DNA of 37,204 bases from Bacteroidota bacterium (GCA_029560415.1 JAKQKY010000045.1:1-37204); one strand, 5' to 3'. Positions 9,096 to 18,103 are shown, numbered from the stretch's first letter. The notes: generated from the sequence alone by a model not told the origin. Translations and numbers: made by a program.

Positions 9096-9312
9096 TGCAT
9101 TTATTAAATACTTTTCAGCATCAAAAGCTTTACAGGTTCATTAATTAGTTGACCTGGATGCATTTAATTATCAACAAATTTCATAAGATTACCGTGGTTC
9201 ATATGGGATGATTATGCCCCACCCTGAACAGAAAAATCGATCGTAACATCTATCATTCCGTATAAGTTTACAATTAGCATGGTATTTGATTTTAACTTCA
9301 AAAATCAATACA

Positions 9313-9747
9313 ATGCCTAAAAACGGACCAATTGTGATCATCGAGGATGATATGGATGACCGGCATATATTGTCGGACGCCTTAACGGAAACCGGTGCAC
9401 TCAATGAACTGATCTTTTTCGAAAACGGACCGGATGCTTTTGAATACCTGAAAACGACCAGTAATCATCCATTTCTGATATTCTGCGACGTAAACTTACC
9501 CCGGCAGAATGGAATTGAATTTAAACGGGAGCTGGATGCAGACCCCGAATTGAGGGCCATGTCTATACCGTTTATATTTTATACAACGTATGTATCACAG
9601 TATGCTGTGAATGAAGCATATAAAAACATGACTGTCCAGGGATTTTTTCAAAAAAACAACAGTTACAAGGAACTAAAAGATGTGGTAAAAATTATCATTG
9701 ATTACTGGCGAATATGCAGGCAACCCCAGTTGTTGATTCCGGATTAA
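9313..9747 (+). CDS. Single-domain response regulator (receiver only)
   Basis: 144 residues from the ATG at 9313; a longer reading from a TTG at 9286 is possible but the receiver fold begins directly after the ATG. Receiver landmarks: acidic patch E11-D12-D13, phospho-acceptor D59 in FLIFCDVNLP, switch T91/T92 in FYTTY, and lysine K114 in FFQKNN. There is no output domain; the 20-odd residues after the last helix are only a short tail. The protein resembles the Rcp1-like receivers that accompany phytochrome-type and PAS-type kinases. It is the first gene of a plus-strand cluster with a histidine kinase (starts 102 bases after its stop) and a second receiver. The phosphorelay partner is probably that kinase, which is inference from position. 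Confidence 0.92.
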   Translation: MPKNGPIVIIEDDMDDRHILSDALTETGALNELIFFENGPDAFEYLKTTSNHPFLIFCDVNLPRQNGIEFKRELDADPELRAMSIPFIFYTTYVSQYAVNEAYKNMTVQGFFQKNNSYKELKDVVKIIIDYWRICRQPQLLIPD

Positions 9748-9848
9748 ATACGTTTACACATAATCGTTATGATCCTTTTTTATCACATAGTTTGAATTTG
9801 AAATGAGTCCCAGATTTAGCATATTTTTATGATAGCTAAAAATTCTGC

Positions 9849-12842
9849 ATGAAAAGTCCCGGAAATAACCGTCAGAAGATCCTGTTCTCCAATCTTTTTT
9901 TCATTTTCCTGATTGCATTGCTGGTGATCACCTCATTCATTTCATACAGGCGGATCAACATGCTAAACTATGAAGCAGACCGGGTGACCCATACCAACCT
10001 GGTAAAGTTGAAAATGGAGCAATTATTATCGGCTATCAAAGATGCTGAAACGGCCCAAAGGGGTTACCTGATCACCAAAGACAGTAGCTTCCTCGAAGAA
10101 CTTGAAGGCATGGAGGAAAATACACGTTACATCATGAACGAGGTTGATTCCCTCACATTTGACAATCCACCTCAGCAAAGAAATTTACAACTTTTAAAAA
10201 CGGCCACCCTCCATAAATACACCTGGATGAAATTTGTATTAAGCATAGCCAGGCTTCCTTCACCGGATATATCATATTACCTGCTGAATGGCAAAAAAAT
10301 GATGGACAGCATCGTTGACAGGGCGAATGACATGATAGAAAATGAGGACCTGCTGCTCGAAAAAAGAATCCGGAGGAAAGACAGGTCGGCCTCTATAGCT
10401 CCTGTATATTCCCTGCTTTTCTCATTGCTCACAATCCTGATCGTAACATTAGTTTATTTCCGGTTAAGAAGAGAAAGAACATTACGGTCGAAGGCTGAAG
10501 ATAGTGAAGCCACCATACATGGCTTCTTCATGCAGGTTCCCGCTATGTTAGCCATTTTAAAAGGCCCGGATCACCTGGTTGAATTTGCGAATCCCCATTA
10601 CCGTGAGTTGATTGGCGAGAAAGATCCGATCGGTAAAAGCCTCTTCGAAAATATACCCGGTATCAAAGGGCAAGGATACGATGCCTTGCTGAATGAAGTA
10701 TATACCAGCGGCAAATCCTACGTAGGAAAAGAAGTTCCATTAACAATTGAAAAAGAAGGACAGCGCCAGGTTATCTATGTGAACCTGATCTACCAGCCAT
10801 TTGCAGATAAATCAGGAAAAACAGAAGGCATTCTAATTTTCTGCTATGATGTTTCTGAAATGGTTATCAACCGTAAAAAAATTGAAGAGCTCGAACTTCG
10901 ATCAAGGCTGGCCATTGAAGCGGCTGATATGGGTACATTTGACTGGGATCTGCAAAACCAGAAATTCCAGAGTTCCGACAGGCTTTTTGAAATATTCGGA
11001 TTCAGGGGACGAACAGATGTAAGTCACAACGAACTCATTGCAGCCTTTCATCCGGATGATAAACCGATCAGGGATAAGGCTGTGGAATCGTCTTTTGAAA
11101 AAGGATCTCTTGTGTATGAAGCGAGGGTAATCTGGCCCGACAAATCGATCCACTGGGTAAATGTGTTTGGCAAAGTCATTTATAACGAACAGGCAAAGGC
11201 CATGCGGATGTATGGTACTGCCATTGATATCAGCAGGCAAAAAAACATCCTGGATGAACTGATGAAAAGCGAATCAAAATTCAGGTTGCTGGCCGACTCA
11301 ATGCCGCAACAGGTTTGGACAAGCGATAATGCCGGGCATCTTACCTATTTCAACAGGGTTGTGTATGATTATAGTGGAAAAAGTTTTGAAGCACTGTATC
11401 AAAGTGGGTGGAAATCTTTTGTTCACCCTGCAGAAATGAAAGCATATGAAGAAGCATGGAATAACGCTGTACAGTCTGGATCCGAATTTATTTTTGAACA
11501 CAGGCTATTAAACAACAAAGGCGAATTCAGGTGGCATATGACGAGGGCCATTCCTCAAAAAGGACCTGGCAATGATTCCCAGATGTGGGTAGGAACGATC
11601 ACGGATATTGACGATCAAAAAATGATCACCACTTCGCTGGAAACACAGATACAGGAAAGAACGGAAAAACTTCGCGACATTAATCTTCAGTTAAAAAGTT
11701 TAGAAGAACGCTATTCAACAATCATTAACGAAGTGAAGGATTATGTGATTTTACTGCTCGACAAGGATGGAAATATCAGGAACTGGAACAAAGCTGCAGA
11801 AAAAATAAAAGGCTATAGCGGTGAAGATATCATTGGTAAGAATTTCAGTATTTTTTATACAGACGAAGACAAGGCATTGGGCCTGCCGGAAAAATTAATA
11901 GAAGAAGCTTCGCTAAAAGGAAAGGCAGAGATACAGGGGTGGCGTTTAAGAAAGGATGGAAGCCGGTTTTGGGGAAGCATTATCATCACTTCCCTACACG
12001 ACGAAAAAAATAATCTCACCGGTTTCACCAAAGTTACCAGGGATCTTACCGATAAAAAAAATGCGGAGGATCGCCTGCTCGAATACCTGCAAAGCATCGA
12101 ACAAAAAAACCAGGAGCTGCAACAGACCAATGCAGAACTGGAAGCTTTCAATTACATTGCCAGCCATGACCTGCAGGAACCTTTGCGAAAGATCCAGACT
12201 TTTTCACAAAGGATCATTGAAAAAGATCGTCAGAATTTATCAGAGGTCACTAAAGATTATTTTAACAGGATGATAAGTGCAGCTTCCAGGATGCAAAACC
12301 TGATAGATGCTTTAATCAGCTATTCCCGTACAAATGCGGCAAAGCAGGATGCACAACCAACAAACATGAACACACTGCTCCAGGAAGTAAAGGATGACTT
12401 ACAGGAAAGCATAGACGATAAAAAGGCCTTGATAACCTGGGATAACATGCCAGTACTTCAAGTGATCCCGTTACAGATTTACCAATTATTTATCAACATT
12501 ATTACAAATGCACTCAAATACCGCAAGCCGGATGTACCTCCACATATACACATCAGCTATGCCCTGGTAAATGCCGGACAAATAACCGAACCAGGATTAC
12601 AGGAAGATATCCCCTACCATTCCATTAGCATTCAGGATAACGGCATAGGATTTGAAGAGCGATACAGGACAAAAATATTTGAACTGTTTCAAAGGCTGCA
12701 TGGAAAAACAGAATATGGCGGCACCGGTATCGGACTGGCCATCTGTAAAAAGATCATGCGCAATCATGACGGTATCATCACAGCATCGGGCGAACCCGGG
12801 GTTGGCGCTGTATTTACCATTTACCTACCTGCTATTGGTTAA
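9849..12842 (+). CDS. CHASE3-multi-PAS sensor histidine kinase
   Basis: 997 residues. Membrane helix 1 at about 11-32; a periplasmic CHASE3-type domain at about 37-180 with the hallmark ETAQRGYL; membrane helix 2 at about 187-205; four PAS-like domains at about 220-340, 350-465, 473-595 and 617-737, the later ones ending in PAC-like strands; a coiled linker; then the kinase. H-box phospho-histidine H773 in ASHDLQEPLRKI, N-box N887 in NIITNALKYRKP, G1 box DNGIGF at 930-935 and G2 box GGTGIGLAICKKI from 957. All key residues are present, so it should be active. CHASE3 senses an unknown extracytoplasmic signal; the PAS domains may bind ligands or cofactors. The kinase is flanked on both sides by stand-alone receivers and carries no receiver of its own. 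Confidence 0.95.
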   Translation: MKSPGNNRQKILFSNLFFIFLIALLVITSFISYRRINMLNYEADRVTHTNLVKLKMEQLLSAIKDAETAQRGYLITKDSSFLEELEGMEENTRYIMNEVDSLTFDNPPQQRNLQLLKTATLHKYTWMKFVLSIARLPSPDISYYLLNGKKMMDSIVDRANDMIENEDLLLEKRIRRKDRSASIAPVYSLLFSLLTILIVTLVYFRLRRERTLRSKAEDSEATIHGFFMQVPAMLAILKGPDHLVEFANPHYRELIGEKDPIGKSLFENIPGIKGQGYDALLNEVYTSGKSYVGKEVPLTIEKEGQRQVIYVNLIYQPFADKSGKTEGILIFCYDVSEMVINRKKIEELELRSRLAIEAADMGTFDWDLQNQKFQSSDRLFEIFGFRGRTDVSHNELIAAFHPDDKPIRDKAVESSFEKGSLVYEARVIWPDKSIHWVNVFGKVIYNEQAKAMRMYGTAIDISRQKNILDELMKSESKFRLLADSMPQQVWTSDNAGHLTYFNRVVYDYSGKSFEALYQSGWKSFVHPAEMKAYEEAWNNAVQSGSEFIFEHRLLNNKGEFRWHMTRAIPQKGPGNDSQMWVGTITDIDDQKMITTSLETQIQERTEKLRDINLQLKSLEERYSTIINEVKDYVILLLDKDGNIRNWNKAAEKIKGYSGEDIIGKNFSIFYTDEDKALGLPEKLIEEASLKGKAEIQGWRLRKDGSRFWGSIIITSLHDEKNNLTGFTKVTRDLTDKKNAEDRLLEYLQSIEQKNQELQQTNAELEAFNYIASHDLQEPLRKIQTFSQRIIEKDRQNLSEVTKDYFNRMISAASRMQNLIDALISYSRTNAAKQDAQPTNMNTLLQEVKDDLQESIDDKKALITWDNMPVLQVIPLQIYQLFINIITNALKYRKPDVPPHIHISYALVNAGQITEPGLQEDIPYHSISIQDNGIGFEERYRTKIFELFQRLHGKTEYGGTGIGLAICKKIMRNHDGIITASGEPGVGAVFTIYLPAIG

Positions 12843-12884
12843 TTTATTATTATTACATTTTAAAAAACACCGTATTTTAGAAAT

Positions 12885-13295
12885 ATGAAAAAACCGGAAA
12901 TCATATTATTAATTGATGATGATGTGGATGATCAATTGTATTTCCGCGAGGCCATCGAAGAAATAAAACCTGCCTGCGTTTGTAAGATTGCAAATAACGG
13001 ACTTGAGGGATTACAGCAGATCGCTGCTTCTCCACTTCCCGACATTGTTTTCCTTGACCTTAATATGCCGATCATGAACGGGTACGAGTTCCTTGAAAAC
13101 ATCAAAAAAAATAAACAGTATCATCATATCCCGGTGATCATATTTACTACATCAAAAAATTCGGCCGACATTGAACGCTGCCGGCTTTTTGGCGCCAGTT
13201 TATATTTGACCAAGCCTGTAGACTTCGCAACATTATGCACAAAACTGAACAGCGTTTTTGAATTAAACTTTGATTCTACTGCATTCATGATTTAA
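12885..13295 (+). CDS. Single-domain response regulator (receiver only), second in cluster
   Basis: 136 residues. Receiver landmarks are complete: D11-D12-D13, phospho-acceptor D58 in DIVFLDLNMP, T88/T89 in FTTSK, and K110-P111 in LTKP. No DNA-binding or enzymatic output domain follows; the C-terminal tail (ELNFDSTAFMI) is short. The start lies 42 bases after the kinase stop, so the two are probably co-transcribed. It differs clearly in sequence from the receiver upstream of the kinase, so the two receivers are not a recent duplication. Likely output is by binding another protein. A strong hairpin follows within 20 bases of the stop and closes the cluster. Confidence 0.94.
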   Translation: MKKPEIILLIDDDVDDQLYFREAIEEIKPACVCKIANNGLEGLQQIAASPLPDIVFLDLNMPIMNGYEFLENIKKNKQYHHIPVIIFTTSKNSADIERCRLFGASLYLTKPVDFATLCTKLNSVFELNFDSTAFMI

Positions 13296-13313
13296 ACAGT
13301 ATTGTTCCGCAAT

Positions 13314-13347
13314 AAAAAATGCTGCGTTCTTCAACGCAGCATTTTTT
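13314..13347. terminator. Bidirectional terminator between convergent genes
   Basis: A perfect 15-bp inverted repeat: AAAAAATGCTGCGTT, a 4-base loop CTTC, and its exact complement ending in six T. It works on both strands and lies between the receiver gene stop (13295) and the lipoprotein gene stop (13367). Confidence 0.93.
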
Positions 13348-13366
13348 CATTCATCAATCACACCAT

Positions 13367-13966
13367 CTACTTATCAAGGGTCATATCGGCTCTGCCGGTT
13401 TGTTTATCTTTTTTTCTTCCCAGGATATATCCTCCTGCTGCACCTACCACGCCTCCGATCACTGCACCAACACCCCTGTTCTTTCCATTGATAACTGCAC
13501 CGGCGATGGCACCTCCTACAGCACCTATGGTAGCTCCTTTTGCTGCATCACTCCATCCCTTTTTCTTTTCAACTGGCTTGGCGGTTTCAGTACCGGTAGT
13601 AGTTCCAGCCCCGGTATTTTCTGCAGTTGATGTAGAAGTTCCGGAAGCAGGCTGTGTAGTGGTAACCACTTCAGGAGTTTTTGTTTCTTCAATCACTGGT
13701 GCTTTTGTTTCTTCTTTAGGTGCGGTAACCACATCGGAAACCACTGATTTCTTTTTAGGAGCAGCCTTCCTTGTTTGCTTTACTTTTCTTTCTACTTTGT
13801 CGCCCTCGTCGATAACCGTTCCTATATCGGTAAGTACACTGCTATTGTACAATTTGGTAGTATCCATTGGCAACAGGTCTTTCCGGGCATCCAGGTTTTG
13901 TTCTGGTGAAGACTTACAGGCTGCCAGTAAACCAACGATGCTGATAATAAGTAATAAATTTTTCAT
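13367..13966 (-). CDS. Glycine-zipper lipoprotein
   Basis: 199 residues. The signal peptide ends in the lipobox LLAAC with C17 as the lipidated residue, so this is an envelope lipoprotein. Residues about 50-75 are basic; residues about 80-135 are a low-complexity linker of T, E, A, P, S and G, probably disordered. Residues about 138-183 form a glycine-zipper domain (GAVGGAIAGAV, then GAVIGGVVGAAGGYILG), as in the YMGG-like and Gly-zipper_Omp families, which pack helices in or against membranes. The tail is basic. Plus-strand readings over this gene are shadows. The gene is divergent from the SGNH lipoprotein gene and ends at the shared bidirectional terminator. Exact role unknown. Confidence 0.9.
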   Translation of the reverse strand: MKNLLLIISIVGLLAACKSSPEQNLDARKDLLPMDTTKLYNSSVLTDIGTVIDEGDKVERKVKQTRKAAPKKKSVVSDVVTAPKEETKAPVIEETKTPEVVTTTQPASGTSTSTAENTGAGTTTGTETAKPVEKKKGWSDAAKGATIGAVGGAIAGAVINGKNRGVGAVIGGVVGAAGGYILGRKKDKQTGRADMTLDK

Positions 13967-14165
13967 AATGATTAATTTAAAGGTGAATATTGAATGTAAG
14001 ACCAGCCATTATTGCTTTAATTTAATCGGCAGCTATTAAAATACTGTTAAAGGGCGAAATGAATGATGCTTTTTTCGATTAAACATGGCAAACAATTTCG
14101 GCGAAAACTTGTTAATCAGAAAATTGAGGAGAAAACTCACTACGTTATACAAACGTATATTGAAT

Positions 14166-14903
14166 ATGAAACAACCTTTATTGATATTCCTGCTTTCTGC
14201 AATGGCTCTTTCAGCCTCCCAGTGCCGTAAATCGGAGGCACCTTATTTTAATAATAGTTCCGATTCCACTATTATTCCAGTGATCGTAAATCCTCCTTCA
14301 GACAGTCCCAAAACATTCCTGGCACTTGGGGATTCTTATACCATCGGCCAAAGTGTTGCAGTATTGGAAAGGTTCCCGGCACAGGTTTCGGCCTTGCTTC
14401 GAACTGCCGGTTACAATATCCAGGAGCCAAGGTATATTGCCACTACGGGATGGACCACCAACAACCTTAAAAATGCGATCAATATACAGCAGCCACGTGG
14501 ACCGTTCAATATAGTAACCTTACTAATCGGGGTAAACGATCAATACCAGCTACATGATACCACGGGATATAGAGAGCGTTTTCGCGAACTGCTGCATACA
14601 GCAATAAGCCTTGCAGGGGGAAACAAGAACAGGGTGTTTGTATTATCTATACCAGACTATAGTGTTACCCCTTATGCAGCATCCTTAGATACAGCGCAAA
14701 TTCGAAAAGAGATCGATTGGTTCAATGATATTAACCGGTCGGTAACGGCGGAGGATAGCTGCAGTTATACGGATATTACTCCATCAACAAGAGAGGCTGC
14801 TACAGACCCTACCCTGCTTGCCTGGGACGGATTACATCCTTCGGGAAAAGAATACAATAAATGGGCTTTGAAACTGTTTCCCGTCATGCGGCTTATACTG
14901 TAA
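14166..14903 (+). CDS. SGNH/GDSL-family hydrolase lipoprotein
   Basis: 245 residues from the ATG at 14166. A longer reading begins at 14085, but only the internal start gives a clean lipoprotein signal peptide (MKQPLLIFLL to LSASQC, lipidated C20). SGNH blocks are complete: nucleophile S57 in LALGDSYTIG, oxyanion glycine around G95 in TTGWTT, N124 in IGVNDQY, and catalytic D221/H224 in DGLHPSGKEY. The family hydrolyses esters, including lysophospholipids and acetylated sugars; the substrate here cannot be told from sequence. The protein is predicted to be anchored to the outer membrane or periplasmic face. It is divergent from the glycine-zipper lipoprotein gene and convergent with the DUF2911 gene, with a hairpin between. 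Confidence 0.93.
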   Translation: MKQPLLIFLLSAMALSASQCRKSEAPYFNNSSDSTIIPVIVNPPSDSPKTFLALGDSYTIGQSVAVLERFPAQVSALLRTAGYNIQEPRYIATTGWTTNNLKNAINIQQPRGPFNIVTLLIGVNDQYQLHDTTGYRERFRELLHTAISLAGGNKNRVFVLSIPDYSVTPYAASLDTAQIRKEIDWFNDINRSVTAEDSCSYTDITPSTREAATDPTLLAWDGLHPSGKEYNKWALKLFPVMRLIL

Positions 14904-14922
14904 CTAGAATTCATATCATACA

Positions 14923-14947
14923 AAAGGCCGGGAAGAACCCGGCCTTT
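14923..14947. terminator. Bidirectional terminator between convergent genes
   Basis: A perfect 10-bp stem AAAGGCCGGG / CCCGGCCTTT with a 5-base loop, between the SGNH hydrolase stop (14903) and the DUF2911 gene stop (14969). Confidence 0.88.
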
Positions 14948-14968
14948 ATCATTCAACAATATTTTTAT

Positions 14969-15496
14969 TTAATCCGCTTTAAAACTAATGCTCCTGTCGC
15001 CCCAGTTTAAAACGATGTTTCCAGGCTTATCAATCGTAAAAGTCATTTTCTCTGCAAATGCTGCAGGCTTGCTGGCTTTAACTGATACCCTCATTACATC
15101 ATCAGCTTCCTTATAATCATAAGCGCCCCATTGATCCCAGGTTTTATTGAAAATAAGTATCCACTCTTTATCTCCGGCAATGGTAAACAGTCCGTATTTT
15201 CCCGCCGGCAGTTTCTGACCATTGATCTTTATATCTTTCGTTGTTTCAAACACGGTAGCTTCATTGGCACCTGTACGCCAAACCTGGCCATTCATGGGCT
15301 CCAGGTCTTTCCCGATCGTGCGTCCTTTTACCGAAGGCTGGCTATAGTTGATATGAATCGTTGCGCCCGAAGCCAATGTTGAGGAAACTTCAGCAGGCGG
15401 ACTTGGCCTTTTGCTTTTATCACCCGATTGGGCTGAAACGTTTAAAGCAGATGCGATGCCAAATGCAAATAAGGCAAGGGTGAATATTTTTTTCAT
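14969..15496 (-). CDS. DUF2911 family secreted protein
   Basis: 175 residues. A Sec signal peptide (MKK, hydrophobic core, cut near NVSAQ at about residue 23) precedes a domain with the DUF2911 (PF11138) landmarks: IHINYSQPSVKGRTIG, VWRTGANEAT, LPAGKYGLFTI, WILIFNK and the C-terminal IVLNWGDRSISF. DUF2911 proteins are common in Bacteroidota; their biochemical role is not established. The domain is beta-rich and probably periplasmic. It ends at a bidirectional terminator. The DinB-like gene lies upstream on the same strand, with 87 bases between, so co-transcription is possible but not shown. Confidence 0.93.
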   Translation of the reverse strand: MKKIFTLALFAFGIASALNVSAQSGDKSKRPSPPAEVSSTLASGATIHINYSQPSVKGRTIGKDLEPMNGQVWRTGANEATVFETTKDIKINGQKLPAGKYGLFTIAGDKEWILIFNKTWDQWGAYDYKEADDVMRVSVKASKPAAFAEKMTFTIDKPGNIVLNWGDRSISFKAD

Positions 15497-15583
15497 AATA
15501 TTTTTTTTAGAGAAACAAGTTACAGCTAAATGAGCTTAATATAACGAAAAAGGTATCAGCGGTAATTGATTTTCATTCTGCGT

Positions 15584-16039
15584 TTATTGACTCTCAGTCT
15601 GCTGAAGAAAACGCCTGTGATAATTGATCTGCCCCAGGTGATAGTTCAAGTGACCCAACATAAAGATGAGCATATGATTTGTTTTAAAGACCTGTCCGTT
15701 CAATGGAACCGGGAAGTCGAGTTCCAGTGTCTCCTCTTCCAATGCTGCCAGGATCTGGATCACCATTTCTTTGGTATGTTCAACCTGGGTGATGAGTTCT
15801 TCTACAGGAATATTCTTCTGGCTGAATTCAGCATCCCTGTTTCGTACGTATCCATTTTTTCCTAATACTGCCCCTATAAAATGATTGAGATTTCCTATAA
15901 GATGCAGGCATAGATTTCCGCCGCTATTTTTAATACCAGGTGCCACACTCCACATGAGTTTTTGGTCGGTATATCCAGCCATTTCTTCTTTTAGTTTATC
16001 GATATCCCTGTAATAAAGATCGATCAGCATATTTTTCAT
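15584..16039 (-). CDS. DinB-like / DUF1572-type four-helix protein
   Basis: 151 residues from the ATG at 16039; a TTG three codons upstream also opens the frame but is less likely. The sequence is all-helical and shows the DinB/YfiT-like metal-site histidines: H46 in LCLHLIGNLNHFIG (with H53 nearby) and H130 and H134 in GHLNYHLGQINYH. Members of this superfamily bind a divalent metal in a four-helix bundle; some are thiol-dependent transferases but most are uncharacterised. There is no signal peptide, so it is cytoplasmic. It lies between the DUF2911 gene and a small unknown gene on the same strand. A second, distant DinB-like gene is found at 36610-37107. Confidence 0.88.
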   Translation of the reverse strand: MKNMLIDLYYRDIDKLKEEMAGYTDQKLMWSVAPGIKNSGGNLCLHLIGNLNHFIGAVLGKNGYVRNRDAEFSQKNIPVEELITQVEHTKEMVIQILAALEEETLELDFPVPLNGQVFKTNHMLIFMLGHLNYHLGQINYHRRFLQQTESQ

Positions 16040-16119
16040 CTCGAACAATTTTAATTCGTTTTAAAAACTTTTTATCATCATTAAATAATGACCTGACTAA
16101 AAGTAACACAAAAAAACAT

Positions 16120-16152
16120 AAAAAAAATGCAGCCCTGTAAAGACTGCATCTA
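16120..16152 (-). terminator. Terminator of the small gene at 16174-16449
   Basis: On the minus strand a stem AGATGCAG / CTGCATTT (one G-T pair) with an 11-base loop runs into a T-run of at least seven, 22 bases past the gene's stop. Confidence 0.8.
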
Positions 16153-16173
16153 TAAAGAATGAACAACACTGGT

Positions 16174-16449
16174 TTACATCACAATGCTTTTACTATTGAA
16201 GCCCGACTGGTTCAGTTCAATCACTTTACCCTGTGGTGCAGCGGCTTCCATATCAGCGAATAATTGTTCCCTGGTTTGTTTATCGTGTATCCCGGCAATG
16301 CTGCAGGCCTTATTAAAATCGGTGTGCATCCCATAGCCTTCCAATACATCAGAAACACCCTGGTACTCGGGAAATGCCAGGAATCGTTTCACGAAATAAT
16401 AAGTCTGATCCTGTACCTGCTTGGTATATGAAGTGTAAAAAGTTTTCAT
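16174..16449 (-). CDS. Small cytoplasmic protein of unknown function (91 aa)
   Basis: 91 residues with an ATG start. No signal peptide or membrane helix. The composition is soluble and mixed; the sequence begins MKTFYTSYTKQVQDQTYYFV, is likely helical over residues 1-35, and has a centre rich in charged and small residues. It ends in NSKSIVM. I do not recognise the family. Support for a real gene: an ATG start, natural amino-acid composition, a good terminator directly after the stop, and no competing ORF in the span. It may be a conserved Bacteroidota hypothetical, but that needs a database search. Confidence 0.7.
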   Translation of the reverse strand: MKTFYTSYTKQVQDQTYYFVKRFLAFPEYQGVSDVLEGYGMHTDFNKACSIAGIHDKQTREQLFADMEAAAPQGKVIELNQSGFNSKSIVM

Positions 16450-17082
16450 ACTTGTTCATTTTGGTGAGGTAATACTGTTTATATCGATTTAAAGTAAATC
16501 CGGTTGAATAGATCTGTGTTGACATATACCTCAATCACACGATCAGTCTTTAAACAGGATCTTGGAGTAAATCAATAGAATAAATGAACAAGCTGCAAAG
16601 CGCTTAGATAGACATTTCAGAGGATCTCTTGGAAGATCTACGATTAATGAAAGGGATTAATAAGTAGGGGTTTATTCAGAGGAGATGGGTGCAGGTAAGT
16701 GTAAGTGAATATAAATGTAGATGATAAATCTGGAATAAGCAAATATTTATCAATGAAAATTGAGGTACCCTGAGCGCCGTTAATTGCTATATAGTAATTT
16801 ACAGATATAATATTTTTTTAATATTTTAATTAAGTTCCAGAAAATGAATGAAATAAATAGTAAATAAAAAATGTTAAGGTTTCCTAAGAAAAAAAATTAA
16901 ACATAACTGCAAAATCCAATATCAACGGGCTTTTACGAACAAACAGCCCTTCCATTCCACCTGTGGAAACTGGCTAAAATAAAATTATGGCACGGTTTTG
17001 GAATTTACCCGGTCAAGTCTGAAAAAATTTAAACCGAAAATATCCAGAATACAAATTAATTAAACATTTAAAATCTACTATC
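16450..17082. other. AT-rich gene-free stretch of 633 bases
   Basis: No convincing ORF on either strand. The left half is of mixed composition; from about 16740 it becomes very AT-rich with A- and T-runs. It lies between divergent genes starting at 16449 (minus) and 17083 (plus), so it holds both promoters. A short dyad GATCT...AGATC lies near 16624-16639. I see no tRNA, riboswitch or terminator signature. Confidence 0.55.
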
Positions 17083-18057
17083 ATGAGTACATCAAACATC
17101 CCAGTGGCAACCATAGAAACAAAGCCACAGCAGAAAAATTTTAAAAATGCCATCATCGCTGTATTGGCTGTTGCTTTTGTTGCAACTGCCGGATATTTAG
17201 CCTATGATAAGTCTACCACTACCAAAACAATTGATCAGCAAAAAACACAGATAGCTGCAGTAGTAACTGAAAAAAGCGAACTGCAATCTTCTTTCGATGC
17301 TTCATTGGCCAGGCTCGATTCAATGGGCACCGTAACCAATGGTCTTCAATCACAGTTGGCTGAAAAAAATACAGAGATCGCTAAAGCAAAAGACGAGATC
17401 CGCAGCATCCTGAATAAAAAGAATGCAACAGCTTCAGAATTATCTAGAGCTAAAGGCCTGATCGCTTCTTTGAATAGCAAAATTTCTACCATGGAGCAGG
17501 AAATTGCTAAGTTGACTGAAGATAACAGGGTTCTTGGTGAAGAAAAAGTTGCTTTGATCGCTGATAAAGATAAATTAACACAGGATCTTACTTCTACCAC
17601 TACCATCAAACAGGAATTGGAAAAGAAAGTTGATGTTGCATCTACTTTAAATGCGTCAAACATTACCATTACCCCGATTGATGTTAAGCGTAACGGTAAA
17701 GAAAAAGTTTCTTCAACTGCAAAGCGTGTAGATAAAATGGTGGTTAGCTTCGATGTTGCCAATCGCATTATTCAAACAGGAAGTACTGATCTATATGTTT
17801 TGGTGATTGGACCTGATGGCCAGCCAGTAACTGCAACCGGTTCAACTGGTTTGTTCACAACCCGTGAAGAAGGTGATAAAACATATACAGCTAAAGTTCC
17901 GGTTGACCTGGAAACAGCTAAGACCAAAAACGTATCATTCAATTTTGAACCAGGAGCTTCTTTCCAGAAAGGAGATTATAAAATCCAGATCTATCAAAAC
18001 GGTTTCTTAATCGGCCAGGGAACACGTTCCCTCAAAAAAGGCGGATTATTCAGCTAA
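17083..18057 (+). CDS. Membrane-anchored coiled-coil protein with C-terminal beta domain
   Basis: 324 residues. A short cytoplasmic N-terminus is followed by one membrane helix at about residues 21-41 (AIIAVLAVAFVATAGYLAY). Residues about 48-185 form a long coiled coil rich in K, E, Q, L and A with heptad spacing (for example LQSQLAEKNTEIAKAKDEI). Residues about 195-320 form a beta-rich globular domain with VSFDVANRIIQTGSTDLYV, VPVDLETAKTK and GDYKIQIYQNGFLIGQG. The topology suggests an inner-membrane protein whose coiled coil reaches into the periplasm. I do not recognise a named family, although proteins of this layout are common in Bacteroidota. The ATG start is clear and a strong hairpin closes the gene. 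Confidence 0.88.
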   Translation: MSTSNIPVATIETKPQQKNFKNAIIAVLAVAFVATAGYLAYDKSTTTKTIDQQKTQIAAVVTEKSELQSSFDASLARLDSMGTVTNGLQSQLAEKNTEIAKAKDEIRSILNKKNATASELSRAKGLIASLNSKISTMEQEIAKLTEDNRVLGEEKVALIADKDKLTQDLTSTTTIKQELEKKVDVASTLNASNITITPIDVKRNGKEKVSSTAKRVDKMVVSFDVANRIIQTGSTDLYVLVIGPDGQPVTATGSTGLFTTREEGDKTYTAKVPVDLETAKTKNVSFNFEPGASFQKGDYKIQIYQNGFLIGQGTRSLKKGGLFS

Positions 18058-18103
18058 TCATAATATCCTCAACAGATTTCAACTCAATATCCCCTGAAAC
18101 TTT

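Noticed and set aside
9118-9161. Imperfect dyad GCATC..CAGGT / ACCTG-GATGC after the YpfJ-type gene, with GATGCATTTA repeated at 9094 and 9157
   Set aside because: It has a 10-base bulge on one arm and no T-run, so I could not call it a terminator; the direct repeat is short enough to be chance.
13302-14039. Plus-strand ORF of 245 codons
   Set aside because: It overlaps a clear lipoprotein gene on the minus strand; its translation is low-complexity (P, T, V, S) from the antisense of the A/T/G-rich linker and it runs through a terminator.
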